A stretch of 64,000 nucleotides of DNA from Sphingomonadales bacterium (GCA_016707885.1 JADJGU010000001.1:1119501-1183500); one strand, 5' to 3'. Shown: positions 1 through 9,045, counted from the first letter of the stretch. Program-made: numbers and translations. The notes: generated by a model from the sequence alone, not told the origin.

Positions 1-2
1 TT

Positions 3-209
3 TTTGTGATCAATGGCGTGCTGGCGGCCGAGCTGTTCCTGATCCTCAAATCGCTTTGGGTGCTGGTGCCTGCGCTAATCCTCCATGGGGCAGCTGCTCT
101 CTATTGCCTCAAGGAACCGCGCATTATCGATATCTGGTTTGCGCGTTCGCGCCATTGCGGGCGCGTTCCCAATCACAGACTGTGGCGATGCAACTCCTAC
201 CGTCCCTGA
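3..209 (+). CDS. virB3: VirB3-like T4SS inner-membrane protein (5' partial)
   Basis: This is the C-terminal part of a VirB3-family protein; the reading frame is open to the window edge, so the true start lies upstream. A hydrophobic stretch (LFLILKSLWVLVPALILHG) is followed by the charged tail ending NHRLWRCNSYRP, which matches the conserved VirB3 ending (a DxRhhDhW-like element, then PN..hW..NSY.P). VirB3 is a small inner-membrane subunit that works with the VirB4 ATPase and VirB6 at the base of the secretion channel. About 68 residues are visible against roughly 100 in the family. The next gene starts inside this one, a 22-bp overlap that implies translational coupling. The family call rests on the tail motif and on gene order; identity is fairly secure. 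Confidence 0.8.
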   Translation, partial: FVINGVLAAELFLILKSLWVLVPALILHGAAALYCLKEPRIIDIWFARSRHCGRVPNHRLWRCNSYRP

Positions 210-2560
210 CCCGCGACCCCAAAATCATCGCCCGCGAAAAGCCTGCGGGCGCGCACCTGCCTTACACAGCACAACGCGACGATCATATTATCGAAACCCG
301 CGATGGCCTGTTGCTTCAGGTGATAGCCCTGCGCGGCATGCTGTTCGAGACCGCCGACAGCGAAGAACTCAACTACCGGAAGGTGTTGCGCGATGCGATG
401 CTGCAGACGATCGGCTCGTCGCGCTTCGCGCTCTACCACCATATCATCCGCCGCAAGGTCGATTTGGAGCTGGAGGCAACATTCCCTGATCCCTTTTCTC
501 AAAGCCTTGATGACAAATGGCGCGCTCGATTGAGCGAGCGACAGCTCTATGTGAATGAGCTGTATCTAACTCTGGTACGCCGACCGCTGCATGGCAGCCT
601 TGGTGTGGCAGACCGGCTGCGCGGCTGGTTGGGCGCTGCCGACAATTCAAGGCACGCCAATTATGCGAGCGAAGTAAGACAGTTAAACGCGGCGCGCGAG
701 GCGCTGATGGCAGCACTCGGCAATTACGGCCCGAGGCTTCTCTCGGCTTATGAAAGCGAAGGCGCTCTCTGTTCGGAACCGGTCGAGTTTCTGGGAGCAT
801 TGTTCAACAGCGAACTGGCACCGATGCAATTGCCGTTTGAAGATCTGGGAATGTATTTGCCCAAGCGCCGGATCAGCTTTGGCCGCAATGCGATCGAGCT
901 GTCGGCCAATGGCCACATGGAGCGCCGGTTCAGCGCGATCGTCTCGGTCAAGGACTATGCTGCGCAGACAACAGCGGGGATGTTCGACCAGTTGATGCGC
1001 TTGCCGTTCGAGATGACGCTGACCCAGTCCTTTGCCTTTGTCGACCGACAAGCAGTGCTCGGCCGTATGAACCTCGCGCTCCGGCGGATGCGTTCTGCGG
1101 AAGATGAGGCAGTGAGTCTGCGCGCCGAGCTTTCGGACGCCAAGGATCAGGTGGCCGCGGGTCGTGCAGGTTTTGGCGAGCATCATATGACCATCGCGGT
1201 GCATGGCGAGAACTTCGAAGAGCTTGATTCCCATGTCGCCGATGTAACCGCGACGCTGTCTGATCTGGGGCTCACCGCAGTGCGCGAGGACATCGGCCTT
1301 GAACCGGCATATTGGGCACAGTTTCCGGGGAACTTCAAATATATCACCCGGCCAGCACTCATTTCGACCGGCAATTTTGCAGGGCTTGCAAGCGGACACA
1401 ACTTCGCGGTCGGGTTAGCAAAAGGCAATCATTGGGGTGAGGCGGTTACCCTGCTCGAGACAACCGCCGCAGGACCTTATTTCTTCAACTTTCATGCAAA
1501 TGATCTGGGCAACTTCACGGTGATCGGGCCTTCGGGTTCTGGCAAGACAGTGGTCTTGAACTTCCTTTTGGCGCAGGCGCGCAAATATGATCCGCGTATA
1601 ATCTTCTTTGACAAGGATCGCGGCGCTGATCTGTTCATCCGCGCGATTGGCGGCAGCTATGACCGGCTGCATCCCGATGTACCGTCGGGGCTCAACCCGC
1701 TCCAGCTGGAAGACACGCCTGTCAACAGGCAGTTCCTGATCGACTGGGTCGCACTGCTGGCGGGCGGTGCCAGTATCGAGGAGCAGGCGCAGATCAGGGA
1801 TGCGATTGATGCCAATTTTGCGCAACCTTTGCCACACCGTCGCTTGCGGCATCTGGTCGAGCTGTTCCGCGGCGGCGCGCGTCCGCACGGGTCTGATCTC
1901 TGGTCGCGGCTCAAGCCGTGGTGGGGCGATGGCGAGCGGGCATGGCTGTTTGACAATCTGAAGGATGCAACTGATCTCAAGGCACGCGTCGTCGGGTTCG
2001 ACATGACTGCGATCCTCGACGATCCAGCGCTTCGCAGCCCGGCAATGCTGTATTTATTTCACCGGGTCGAGCAGCGTCTCGATGGCAGCCCTGCCATCAT
2101 CGTCGTCGATGAAGGCTGGAAGGCGCTTGATGACGATATCTTCGTGCGCCGGATCAAGGATTGGGAAAAGACCATCCGCAAGCGAAATGGCATTGTCGGT
2201 TTCGCCACGCAAAGCGCGCGCGATGCGCTCGATTCACGCATTGCCAGCGCGATCATCGAACAGGCCGCAACGCAGATCTTCATGATCAACCCCAAGGCTT
2301 CCCGCGAGGATTATTGCGACGGCTTCGGGTTGACCGACCATGAGCTCGATCTGGTGCGCACGCTACCCGACAGTTCGCACTGCTTCCTGATCAAGCATAG
2401 CGGCGAGAGCATTGTAGTGCGGCTTGATCTGACCGGCGAGCCCGAGATCCTCACCATATTGTCCGGGCGCGAAAAGACCGTCCGGCTTGCCGACGAATTG
2501 CGCGCGGCGCCCGGTGGCAAGAGCAACTGGCTCGAAAAGCTGCTGGAGCAGACCGCATGA
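188..2560 (+). CDS. virB4: VirB4 T4SS ATPase
   Basis: A 790-residue VirB4/CagE/TrbE ATPase, the cytoplasmic motor that powers pilus assembly and substrate transfer in type IV secretion. The P-loop GPSGSGKT lies at residues 447-454 and a Walker B segment ending VVDEG is near residues 639-643. The N-terminal 400 residues form the usual CagE/TrbE domain. I chose ATG at 188, giving MQLLPSLTRDP. The frame is open further upstream, but that part overlaps virB3 in another frame and does not resemble VirB4. The 3' end overlaps virB6 by ATGA. Length is normal for the family and no motif is damaged. Confidence 0.95.
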   Translation: MQLLPSLTRDPKIIAREKPAGAHLPYTAQRDDHIIETRDGLLLQVIALRGMLFETADSEELNYRKVLRDAMLQTIGSSRFALYHHIIRRKVDLELEATFPDPFSQSLDDKWRARLSERQLYVNELYLTLVRRPLHGSLGVADRLRGWLGAADNSRHANYASEVRQLNAAREALMAALGNYGPRLLSAYESEGALCSEPVEFLGALFNSELAPMQLPFEDLGMYLPKRRISFGRNAIELSANGHMERRFSAIVSVKDYAAQTTAGMFDQLMRLPFEMTLTQSFAFVDRQAVLGRMNLALRRMRSAEDEAVSLRAELSDAKDQVAAGRAGFGEHHMTIAVHGENFEELDSHVADVTATLSDLGLTAVREDIGLEPAYWAQFPGNFKYITRPALISTGNFAGLASGHNFAVGLAKGNHWGEAVTLLETTAAGPYFFNFHANDLGNFTVIGPSGSGKTVVLNFLLAQARKYDPRIIFFDKDRGADLFIRAIGGSYDRLHPDVPSGLNPLQLEDTPVNRQFLIDWVALLAGGASIEEQAQIRDAIDANFAQPLPHRRLRHLVELFRGGARPHGSDLWSRLKPWWGDGERAWLFDNLKDATDLKARVVGFDMTAILDDPALRSPAMLYLFHRVEQRLDGSPAIIVVDEGWKALDDDIFVRRIKDWEKTIRKRNGIVGFATQSARDALDSRIASAIIEQAATQIFMINPKASREDYCDGFGLTDHELDLVRTLPDSSHCFLIKHSGESIVVRLDLTGEPEILTILSGREKTVRLADELRAAPGGKSNWLEKLLEQTA

Positions 2561-3759
2561 GTTGTGCAGCGCTTCCAACCGGATCGGGGTTCCTCGCGGC
2601 GACTTTGTCCAATCTCGATTGTCAGGCGCAGACCATCGGTGAAGCGGGCTATCAGGCGCTCGCCAGCCCCGGCTCGCCCTTGTCACTCGCGATCACAGTG
2701 CTGCTTGCGATCTTTGTGGCGGTCATCGGCCTGCGCTTTCTTGCCGGTAAACCGCTCGCTGTTGATGAGTGGCTGTCGGCAGCGCTGAAGGTCGGCTTTG
2801 TGCTGGCTTTGACCGCAAGCTGGCCCGCCTATCGCACCGCGGTTTATGACGTTGTCCTCAAGGGACCTGCCGAAATTGCCGGATCGATTGGACGCGCTTC
2901 GGCACTGCCGGGATCTGAGGGAGGGCTGGGTACGCGACTGTCCGGCGTCGACACCGGCATCATGGCGCTGGTTGAGGCAGGAAGCGGACGGCTCGACATT
3001 TCCTCGCGGCGACCCGAAGGCACAACCGCACCGCCACTCGCTGATGAGACCGCGCTTGGCTGGGGCAAGACGCTGTTTGTGAGCAGCATAATCGGCTGCT
3101 TCGGGTTGCTCCGGCTTGCAGGCGGGCTGTTTCTGGCGCTCGCACCGCTTTTTGCCGGTTTCCTGCTGTTTGAGGCAACGCGCTTCCTGTTTCTGGGCTG
3201 GCTGCGCGCGCTGATTGCGGTTGCCCTGGGCTCGGTCGGGATTGCGATCATGCTAGGCGCCGAGCTTGCGATTATCGAACCCTGGCTCACACAGGTGCTC
3301 GCTATGCGCGCGGCACGGATTGCAACGCTCGCCGCACCCTTTGAACTGCTGGCCCTGACACTGGCCTTTGCGCTGGCTATGATCGGCGTGCTTAGTTTGT
3401 CCGCACGTATCGCTTTTGCCCCGAACAGCGTGGCGCGGGCGACCGCCATCATCGATCATGCCGCACGCGGCGTTGGCATGATGGAGCGCCTTACGCAGCG
3501 ACCGGCACATACACAAGCCGAGCGAACAGTCGAGCAGAGCCGCGCACAGCAGATAGCTGAAGCGGTGCGCCAGGCGCAGGATCGCGAGAGCGGGGTCGGC
3601 GGTGTCCGCACGATCGGGCTCGCACAGTCGAGCGGAAACCAGTCCAGTGACACCGCGCTCGGCACTTTTGCCTCCAATACCGTTCCACTCGGCCGCAGCT
3701 ATCCCGCACCTTTACGGCGCATGAACGCCCAGTCCCTCAAACGAAAATCCGCATCATGA
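2557..3759 (+). CDS. virB6: VirB6/TrbL polytopic channel protein
   Basis: A 400-residue polytopic membrane protein at the VirB6/TrbL position, just after virB4 and before virB8. Hydrophobic segments lie near residues 44-62, 82-98, 168-212, 215-245 and 250-285, with a long polar C-terminal tail (after about 310) rich in Q, R and S. This arrangement is typical of VirB6, which forms part of the inner-membrane channel. The start is the ATG of an ATGA overlap with the virB4 stop, and the 3' end has the same kind of overlap with virB8. The sequence of this family is poorly conserved, so the call rests largely on topology and position. Confidence 0.88.
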   Translation: MSCAALPTGSGFLAATLSNLDCQAQTIGEAGYQALASPGSPLSLAITVLLAIFVAVIGLRFLAGKPLAVDEWLSAALKVGFVLALTASWPAYRTAVYDVVLKGPAEIAGSIGRASALPGSEGGLGTRLSGVDTGIMALVEAGSGRLDISSRRPEGTTAPPLADETALGWGKTLFVSSIIGCFGLLRLAGGLFLALAPLFAGFLLFEATRFLFLGWLRALIAVALGSVGIAIMLGAELAIIEPWLTQVLAMRAARIATLAAPFELLALTLAFALAMIGVLSLSARIAFAPNSVARATAIIDHAARGVGMMERLTQRPAHTQAERTVEQSRAQQIAEAVRQAQDRESGVGGVRTIGLAQSSGNQSSDTALGTFASNTVPLGRSYPAPLRRMNAQSLKRKSAS

Positions 3760-4544
3760 CCGAAACCACTCGCGAAAAGCTCGACGACTATTATGCCCAG
3801 GCCGGGAGCTGGGCGGACGAGCGCACCCGGTCGATATACGCTTCGCGCAAGACTGCCTGGATTGTTGCACTGGTTGCGAGCGTGATCGCAATGCTTCTGG
3901 CACCAGCGATAGCCTTCATGCTGCCTTTGAAGACGGTGGTTCCGCACACCTTGCTTGTCGACCGGCAGACCGGCTTTGTGCAGGCGCTCGATCCAACGCA
4001 GCCGCAAAAGATTGGAGCCGATGAAGCGCTGACCCGATCCTTCCTTGCGCAATATGTAATCGCGCGAGAAGGTTTTGATATCGCAACGGTGCAGGGCCAG
4101 TTCAAGAAGGTCGCACTTTGGTCTTCGGGCAATGCGAAGAACGGGTATGTGACGATGATGCAGGCGGGTAATCCGGACAGCCCGCTCACCCGTTATCCCA
4201 GGAGCACGGTGATTGACGTCGAAATCCGCTCGGTCTCACAGCTTTCTGAAGGGAGCGCGCTGGTGCGCTTTGCGAGCACAAGGCGTGATCCTGGTGCCGC
4301 ACCGCAGCTGCCCGAGAACTGGGTGGCAGTGATCCGCTACCGCTATTCCAGTGCGCCGATGAGCGCGGATGACCGGCTGGTGAACCCGCTCGGTTTTGAG
4401 GTCACAAGCTATCGCAAGGATGCAGAATCGCTTCCCGCTTCAGCTCCTGAAGTCGGTGCGCCTGTGGCGTCCACAAATGCACAGGGATTGGCACCTGGAT
4501 CGCAGTCGCTTGTGCCGGCAACACCGGGAGTGCCCGCGCGGTGA
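3756..4544 (+). CDS. virB8: VirB8 T4SS assembly factor
   Basis: A 262-residue bitopic protein. A short cytoplasmic N-terminus (AQAGSWADERTRSIYASRKTA) is followed by one transmembrane helix at about residues 34-58 and a periplasmic NTF2-like VirB8 domain with the family features VVPHTLLVDRQTG and YVIAREGFD. VirB8 nucleates assembly and contacts VirB9 and VirB10 in the periplasm. The C-terminal 40 residues are rich in Ala, Pro and Ser and look disordered. The gene starts with an ATGA overlap and ends at a GTGA overlap with virB9, consistent with one polycistronic message. Confidence 0.93.
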   Translation: MTETTREKLDDYYAQAGSWADERTRSIYASRKTAWIVALVASVIAMLLAPAIAFMLPLKTVVPHTLLVDRQTGFVQALDPTQPQKIGADEALTRSFLAQYVIAREGFDIATVQGQFKKVALWSSGNAKNGYVTMMQAGNPDSPLTRYPRSTVIDVEIRSVSQLSEGSALVRFASTRRDPGAAPQLPENWVAVIRYRYSSAPMSADDRLVNPLGFEVTSYRKDAESLPASAPEVGAPVASTNAQGLAPGSQSLVPATPGVPAR

Positions 4545-5239
4545 AATTGTGGCTCCTTCCTTTTACGCTGCTTTGTCTATCGACGCTGCCTGCCAGTGCA
4601 CAGATCTATCCGCAACCGGGCGAGGGCGATCCGCGCATCCAGACGGTGCAATACGATCCTGCTCAGATCATCCGGCTGTCGGTCCCGCCCGGCATCCAGA
4701 CGATGGTCGAACTGGCGGCGGGCGAGACAATCCAGACGATCGCGGTCGGCAACAGCGCGGCCTGGACAGTGGCGGCGGGCAAACGGGGCGATTTTTTCTT
4801 TGTCAAAAATGCGAGTGCGAACGAGACGACCAACCTGACCGTGGTGACCGCAGGGCGGGTGTATAATTTCGAGCTCAGCCCGACGAGTGGCTATGGCAGT
4901 GTCGGCGCCTATCATGTGCGGGTTGTCTATCGGGGGCGGTCGCCCATGACCGCCACTATCGAGGTCGAGCGCCAATATGCCTATCGGCTTTCGGGCTCGA
5001 AGGCGATCCGTCCGGCGAGCGTCTATCAGGAGGGAACGCGCACCATCATCGAATGGCAACCCGATGCGCCGATCCCCGCCATCTTCACCTTTGAAAATGG
5101 CGCCGAAGCGCTGGTCAATGGCGAAATGGAGGATGGACGCTTCGTACTCGCCGGTGCGCCGCAAAAGCTGATCTTCCGGATGGATCGTCAGACAGCTACC
5201 GCCATACGCCGCGAACTCAAGGTGGCCTCAGATGAGTGA
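4541..5239 (+). CDS. virB9: VirB9 outer-membrane core protein
   Basis: A 232-residue secreted VirB9/TrbG protein. The GTG start forms a GTGA overlap with the virB8 stop and is followed directly by a signal peptide (LLPFTLLCLSTLPASA, cleavage near residue 20). The mature protein starts with the VirB9 pattern GDPRIQTVQYDPAQIIRL, and the C-terminal beta-rich region (WQPDAPIPAIFTFENG) is also typical. VirB9 forms the outer-membrane core complex with VirB10 and usually VirB7. No virB7 lipoprotein gene is visible in the operon. It overlaps virB10 by 8 bp. Confidence 0.93.
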   Translation: MKLWLLPFTLLCLSTLPASAQIYPQPGEGDPRIQTVQYDPAQIIRLSVPPGIQTMVELAAGETIQTIAVGNSAAWTVAAGKRGDFFFVKNASANETTNLTVVTAGRVYNFELSPTSGYGSVGAYHVRVVYRGRSPMTATIEVERQYAYRLSGSKAIRPASVYQEGTRTIIEWQPDAPIPAIFTFENGAEALVNGEMEDGRFVLAGAPQKLIFRMDRQTATAIRRELKVASDE

Positions 5240-6317
5240 CGCGGTCTCGATTGACGGCTCAGCCGATGACGGTCTGCCACTGGTCGGCGAGGATCGCGGC
5301 AATCGCGGGATGTGGCTGGGGCTTGGGGGTATAGGGCTTGCAGGTGTCCTTCTTTTCACCGCGCTTGAAAGCAACCGGCGGGCCGCTGCCGAACCTCAGA
5401 TCGCACCTCCACGTGATTTTGCGCTCGCGAGCCAGCCTGGACCCGGACTTGCCATCCCGCAGGAATACACTCTGGGCCCTTACACGCTCGATGCACAAGC
5501 GCCGCGTTTGGACGCTTCGCAACAACCTTTGCGATTGCCACCGGTCAAACTCACCTCGGTTCCGCCGCCCTCAGGCGGCACAATGGCGCAGCCATCGCCT
5601 GCATATACACCGCCGCCCGCGCGGGCACTTCCGGAGGCACCCGATCCGGGACGTGCAGCGCCGCTCATCGTCTACGATATGGTGGCAGCCGCCGCCGCTG
5701 CATTGACGTCAGGCAATGAGCAGGCCGCGCCATCCTCGCGCAATGCATCAGCGGTGGCCTCAGCCGCGGTCGATCGCAGCAGGATCGTTCCGCAAGGCAC
5801 GCTCATTTATGCCGTGCTCGAGACCGCGCTCGATTCCACCCAGTCCGGACAGGTGCGCGCGATCCTGTCGAACGATGTCTACAACTCGTCAGGCACGCGT
5901 ATCCTTATCCCGAAGGGGAGCCGGGTGTTTGGTGAGTATAAGGGCGACATCGCAAGCGGACAGAACCGCGCCCAGATCGTCTGGGGGCGCCTGATCCGTC
6001 CCGATGGCGTCACCATCTCGCTTGACTCGCCGGCAGCGGACCAATTGGGCCGCGCCGGGATAAGGGGCAGGCTAGATACGCATTTTGGCGAACGGCTGCT
6101 GGGTGCACTTTTGCAGTCAACCATCGACTTTGGCGTGCTTGCCGCGTCACGCGCAGTTTCGAACGACAGCGGCATAGTGGTGGCACTACCACAAGCCGCT
6201 CAAAGTGCTGGTTCAAAGCTGATTCAGGAGCCGCCAAAGCCGACCTTGAGGGTCAGGCACGGCACCCGCATCGCAGTGTTTGTATCCCGCGATCTCGACT
6301 TTTCCGGTGTGGACTGA
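5232..6317 (+). CDS. virB10: VirB10 energy-transducing scaffold protein
   Basis: A 361-residue VirB10/TrbI protein. It has a short cytoplasmic N-terminus, one transmembrane helix at about residues 29-46 (LGLGGIGLAGVLLFTAL), a proline-rich periplasmic linker (about 100-140) and the conserved C-terminal beta-barrel domain from about residue 180 (VPQGTLIYAVLETALDST, then ILIPKGSRVFGEYKGD). VirB10 spans the envelope and relays ATP-driven changes from the motors to the outer-membrane pore. It overlaps virB9 by 8 bp and is followed 4 bp later by virB11. No motif appears damaged. Confidence 0.95.
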   Translation: MSDAVSIDGSADDGLPLVGEDRGNRGMWLGLGGIGLAGVLLFTALESNRRAAAEPQIAPPRDFALASQPGPGLAIPQEYTLGPYTLDAQAPRLDASQQPLRLPPVKLTSVPPPSGGTMAQPSPAYTPPPARALPEAPDPGRAAPLIVYDMVAAAAAALTSGNEQAAPSSRNASAVASAAVDRSRIVPQGTLIYAVLETALDSTQSGQVRAILSNDVYNSSGTRILIPKGSRVFGEYKGDIASGQNRAQIVWGRLIRPDGVTISLDSPAADQLGRAGIRGRLDTHFGERLLGALLQSTIDFGVLAASRAVSNDSGIVVALPQAAQSAGSKLIQEPPKPTLRVRHGTRIAVFVSRDLDFSGVD

Positions 6318-6321
6318 CGCG

Positions 6322-7293
6322 ATGGGCGAGACGGTCTATCTTGACTATTATCTGGGACCGCTGGGGCCGTTTCTCGAAGCTGCCGATGTCACTGACATCT
6401 ACATCAACCGCCCGGGCGAGGTCTGGGTTGAGCGGCTCGGCGGTGCAATCGAGCGAAGTGAAGTCAAGGCGCTCGATGATCTCGTTCTGGAGCGTCTCGC
6501 GCGCCAGATCGCTGCGCAATCATCGCAAGGTATAAGCCGCGAGCATCCACTGCTTTCGGCGAGCCTTCCCGACGGCTCGCGCGTTCAGATCGCGATGCCG
6601 CCTGCAACACGTGGTGAGGTTGCAATAGCCATCCGCAAATATGTCGTCACCGACATGAGCGTTGATGACTATGCGGCAGCGGGTGCATTTGAAAGCCTGT
6701 CTGACATGGAAACCTGCACCGGGCTGCACAATGAACTCGCCGCTCTTCGGGACAGAGGTGATCATGCCCAATTGCTGCGAATTGCGGTGAGGCAGCGCGC
6801 CAACATATTCATCTCTGGCGGCACATCGTCGGGCAAAACCACCTTTCTCAACGCGCTTCTGAAAGAGGTGGATCCGAAGGAACGACTGATCCTTATCGAG
6901 GATACGCCCGAGCTCAAGGCCAGCCAAGAGAATATGGTAGGGATGATCGCAGCCCGCAGTGCGCTTGGCGAAGCGGTGGTGTCGATGGAGGATCTCCTGA
7001 ATGCTTCGCTGCGCATGCGCCCTGACCGGATCATCCTCGGTGAACTGCGCGGACCCGAGACGTTCACCTTTCTGCGAGCGATCAACACCGGGCATCCGGG
7101 CTCAATGACCACCATCCATGCCGACAGCCCCGAACGCGCGATCGAACAGCTGGTGTTGCTTGTGCTTGAATCCGGCACGCATCTCGATCGGGCGAGCATC
7201 GCCCATTATGTCCGATCGAGCATCGACGTCTATGTGCAGCTGGGCCGGGTCGATGGCGCGCGCCGGATAACCGCGATCGAGCTTCGGCAATGA
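6322..7293 (+). CDS. virB11: VirB11 hexameric T4SS ATPase
   Basis: A 323-residue VirB11/CpaF-type traffic ATPase. The Walker A motif GGTSSGKT is at residues 166-173. Further along are the Asp box (LILIEDTPEL), a Walker B-like RPDRIILGELRG, and the His box TGHPGSMTTIHADS, all in family order. VirB11 forms a cytoplasmic hexamer that switches the machine between pilus assembly and transfer. I placed the start at ATG 6322, just after the virB10 stop, rather than the in-frame ATG at 6280 that would lie inside virB10. The stop overlaps virB2 by ATGA. Confidence 0.95.
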   Translation: MGETVYLDYYLGPLGPFLEAADVTDIYINRPGEVWVERLGGAIERSEVKALDDLVLERLARQIAAQSSQGISREHPLLSASLPDGSRVQIAMPPATRGEVAIAIRKYVVTDMSVDDYAAAGAFESLSDMETCTGLHNELAALRDRGDHAQLLRIAVRQRANIFISGGTSSGKTTFLNALLKEVDPKERLILIEDTPELKASQENMVGMIAARSALGEAVVSMEDLLNASLRMRPDRIILGELRGPETFTFLRAINTGHPGSMTTIHADSPERAIEQLVLLVLESGTHLDRASIAHYVRSSIDVYVQLGRVDGARRITAIELRQ

Positions 7294-7679
7294 TGTTTGC
7301 GATCTCACTGCGGCAGGCTAGTCTGTCCGACCAGCCGCCCGCCAGCGCGATAGCGGCTGCCGCCGATTGGATGAGCGGCCTGCTGTTCGGTCCGCTTGCG
7401 ACCGCAATTGCGGTGATCGCAATCGCCTGGGTCGGTCTTGCCATGCTGTCAGGGCGAGTCGACATCCGGCGCGGGGCGTCGGTGTTGCTGGGTTGTTTCC
7501 TGCTGTTTGGCGCCAAAGGCATAGCTGACGGGCTTTTGAACAGTGCATCCTATGAAGTTTCGCCTTCGGTCGCCGCAGTGACGGCACCTCCGCAATATCT
7601 GCGACCTCTGCCTCAAAATGGCAACGCGAATGCCTTCGATCCCTATGCTGGCGCGGCTGTTATGCGGAGCAGGCAGTAA
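7290..7679 (+). CDS. virB2: VirB2/TrbC major pilin-like protein
   Basis: A 129-residue protein with two long hydrophobic segments (about residues 34-56 and 63-80) joined by the short polar loop SGRVDIRRG, the classic VirB2/TrbC pilin pattern. In the family the processed protein polymerises into the T-pilus or conjugative pilus. Here the gene is the last of the operon, starting inside the virB11 stop codon, instead of preceding virB3 as in the Agrobacterium order. The N-terminal part is short and lacks a strong signal peptide. The C-terminal 45 residues are rich in Pro, Ala and Asn and look disordered. Confidence 0.85.
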   Translation: MMFAISLRQASLSDQPPASAIAAAADWMSGLLFGPLATAIAVIAIAWVGLAMLSGRVDIRRGASVLLGCFLLFGAKGIADGLLNSASYEVSPSVAAVTAPPQYLRPLPQNGNANAFDPYAGAAVMRSRQ

Positions 7680-7794
7680 TGGGAGTTACAAAAATTCAGA
7701 AAAATAAATAAATCTTGACTGAAATAGATTTCTCAATAAAGTAATCATAAATATAAATGATTATTATCTCCAAAATATATCGGAATATAAAATC
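7680..7794 (+). promoter_or_regulatory. AT-rich intergenic stretch after the T4SS operon
   Basis: This 115-bp gap is markedly AT-rich compared with the operon before it and marks the start of the accessory RHS island. It probably holds the promoter of the next gene, but no clear -35/-10 pair, Shine-Dalgarno sequence or terminator hairpin could be picked out with confidence. Confidence 0.3.
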
Positions 7795-8712
7795 ATGGCA
7801 AAATATAAAATTCTCGCTTTTGCGAGTTCATTGAGCATTTCTGCTTTTGCTAGTGAATCTGCATTTGCGGAATGCGTTGTGCCAAATGTAATCGCTAATG
7901 GGCAGGTAGCAGATGCGTCCAAGGTGATGGACAATTTTACAGCGATTGCGGGATGTGTTGATGCCGGCGTAAAACCAACAGGATCGCCCCAAAGCGGTTC
8001 AATTGTCGTGTTTAGCGGTACTCAGACCGTAACTAATGGCGATTTATCGGGTGATGTCACAACGTCAGGTGGTACGACTGCAACTCTGCGTGATACCGGT
8101 GTTGCTCCCGGCCTCTATGTTAATCCAAACATTACGGTGGATGCAAAAGGCCGGATAGTTTCGGCTACCAATGGTGCGGGTGGCGGTAGTGGCGGCGGTT
8201 CAGACTGGGTGGAGATTGCACTCACGAACCCCGGCGCCGAAACGGGAACGACCGAAGGCTGGACTATGTTGGGCGGAGGGTTCACTGCTTCGACCGCGAA
8301 TCCTGCAGGCCACAACATGACGCCTATGTGGGGGACGAGCGCATTCGTAGCTACTTCCAATGCAAGCCCATCAATGATCCAGGCTGTTGATGTTGCGACT
8401 TTTGCAGTCGATGTCGATGCGGGCAAGGTTTTGGCTCAATTTGAAGCTTATGCTGCGGACACTTTCACCACGGGCGAGAATCCATATTTATTCATTGAAT
8501 TTCGCAATGCGACTGGATCCCGGATTGGCATTGCGATTACTCCCGCACAAACGCGATCGATAGGATCAGGCGTTTGGCGCTACCTTCGAGTTGAAGGACG
8601 GATACCGCCCGGAACGCGTTCCCTCGGTCTGGCGTTGTGGGCTTCGCGCGCTGACGGCACGGCGAACAACGTTGCGTTTGATGCAGCGCGCGCGTTCATG
8701 CGGATTGAATGA
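7795..8712 (+). CDS. Secreted protein with phage tail-fibre-like repeat
   Basis: A 305-residue protein of unknown function. It begins with a signal peptide (LAFASSLSISAFASESAFA, cleavage near residue 26). Residues about 80-125 contain GDVTTSGGTTATL, then GLYVNPNITVDAKGRIVSATNG. This resembles the short repeat seen in phage tail fibres and related collar or adhesin proteins (G.Y.....v..DaKGRI..a..G). A Gly/Ser-rich linker follows, and the C-terminal 165 residues look like a beta-sandwich, carbohydrate-binding type module (NPGAETGTTEGWT, then LRVEGRIPPGTRSLGLALWA). I infer an exported, possibly surface-binding protein. It precedes the RHS genes in the same direction and could belong to the same island. 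No function is assigned. Confidence 0.6.
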   Translation: MAKYKILAFASSLSISAFASESAFAECVVPNVIANGQVADASKVMDNFTAIAGCVDAGVKPTGSPQSGSIVVFSGTQTVTNGDLSGDVTTSGGTTATLRDTGVAPGLYVNPNITVDAKGRIVSATNGAGGGSGGGSDWVEIALTNPGAETGTTEGWTMLGGGFTASTANPAGHNMTPMWGTSAFVATSNASPSMIQAVDVATFAVDVDAGKVLAQFEAYAADTFTTGENPYLFIEFRNATGSRIGIAITPAQTRSIGSGVWRYLRVEGRIPPGTRSLGLALWASRADGTANNVAFDAARAFMRIE

Positions 8713-8766
8713 TCTCTCCGCCTTTATAACAACACTTTATTCAAATTCAGGAGCGCTAGTGTGATC

Positions 8767-9045
8767 ATGAATTTCAGTCGAACGACTATTCGAAAGACTC
8801 TGGGACTTACGGCACCTATTCTCATTACATTTGCGGTCCCTGCAGCGCAGGCCTCTCCGTTAATGTTTGTCACAAATGTAAGTCCACCGGCGAATGTTTT
8901 GGCAATGGCAAGCACGACCAGCCAGTGCATCTCATTAACCTACGACAGGAACGGGAACCGCCTCTCGCAAACGGTGTCATTGATGATCGGAACAACTACA
9001 TACTGGAACTCGGGAGTGTATGGCTGTTTTGTCTGGAATCCATAA
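8767..9045 (+). CDS. Small secreted protein with one YD-repeat unit
   Basis: A 92-residue protein starting at ATG 8767; a GTG at 8761 would add two residues. It has a signal peptide (TLGLTAPILITFAVPAAQA, cleavage near residue 29). The mature part carries a single RHS/YD-like unit, LTYDRNGNRLSQTVS, and ends with CFVWNP. Two cysteines in the mature region could form a disulphide. It lies immediately upstream of the large RHS gene and overlaps the longest possible RHS frame. It could be a short accessory of the RHS protein or the remnant of a larger YD-repeat gene. Function unknown. Confidence 0.55.
   Translation: MNFSRTTIRKTLGLTAPILITFAVPAAQASPLMFVTNVSPPANVLAMASTTSQCISLTYDRNGNRLSQTVSLMIGTTTYWNSGVYGCFVWNP

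Noticed and set aside
56..187. N-terminal extension of VirB4 up to a TTG at position 56
   Set aside because: It overlaps virB3 in another frame and is unlike VirB4; ATG 188 gives a normal N-terminus.
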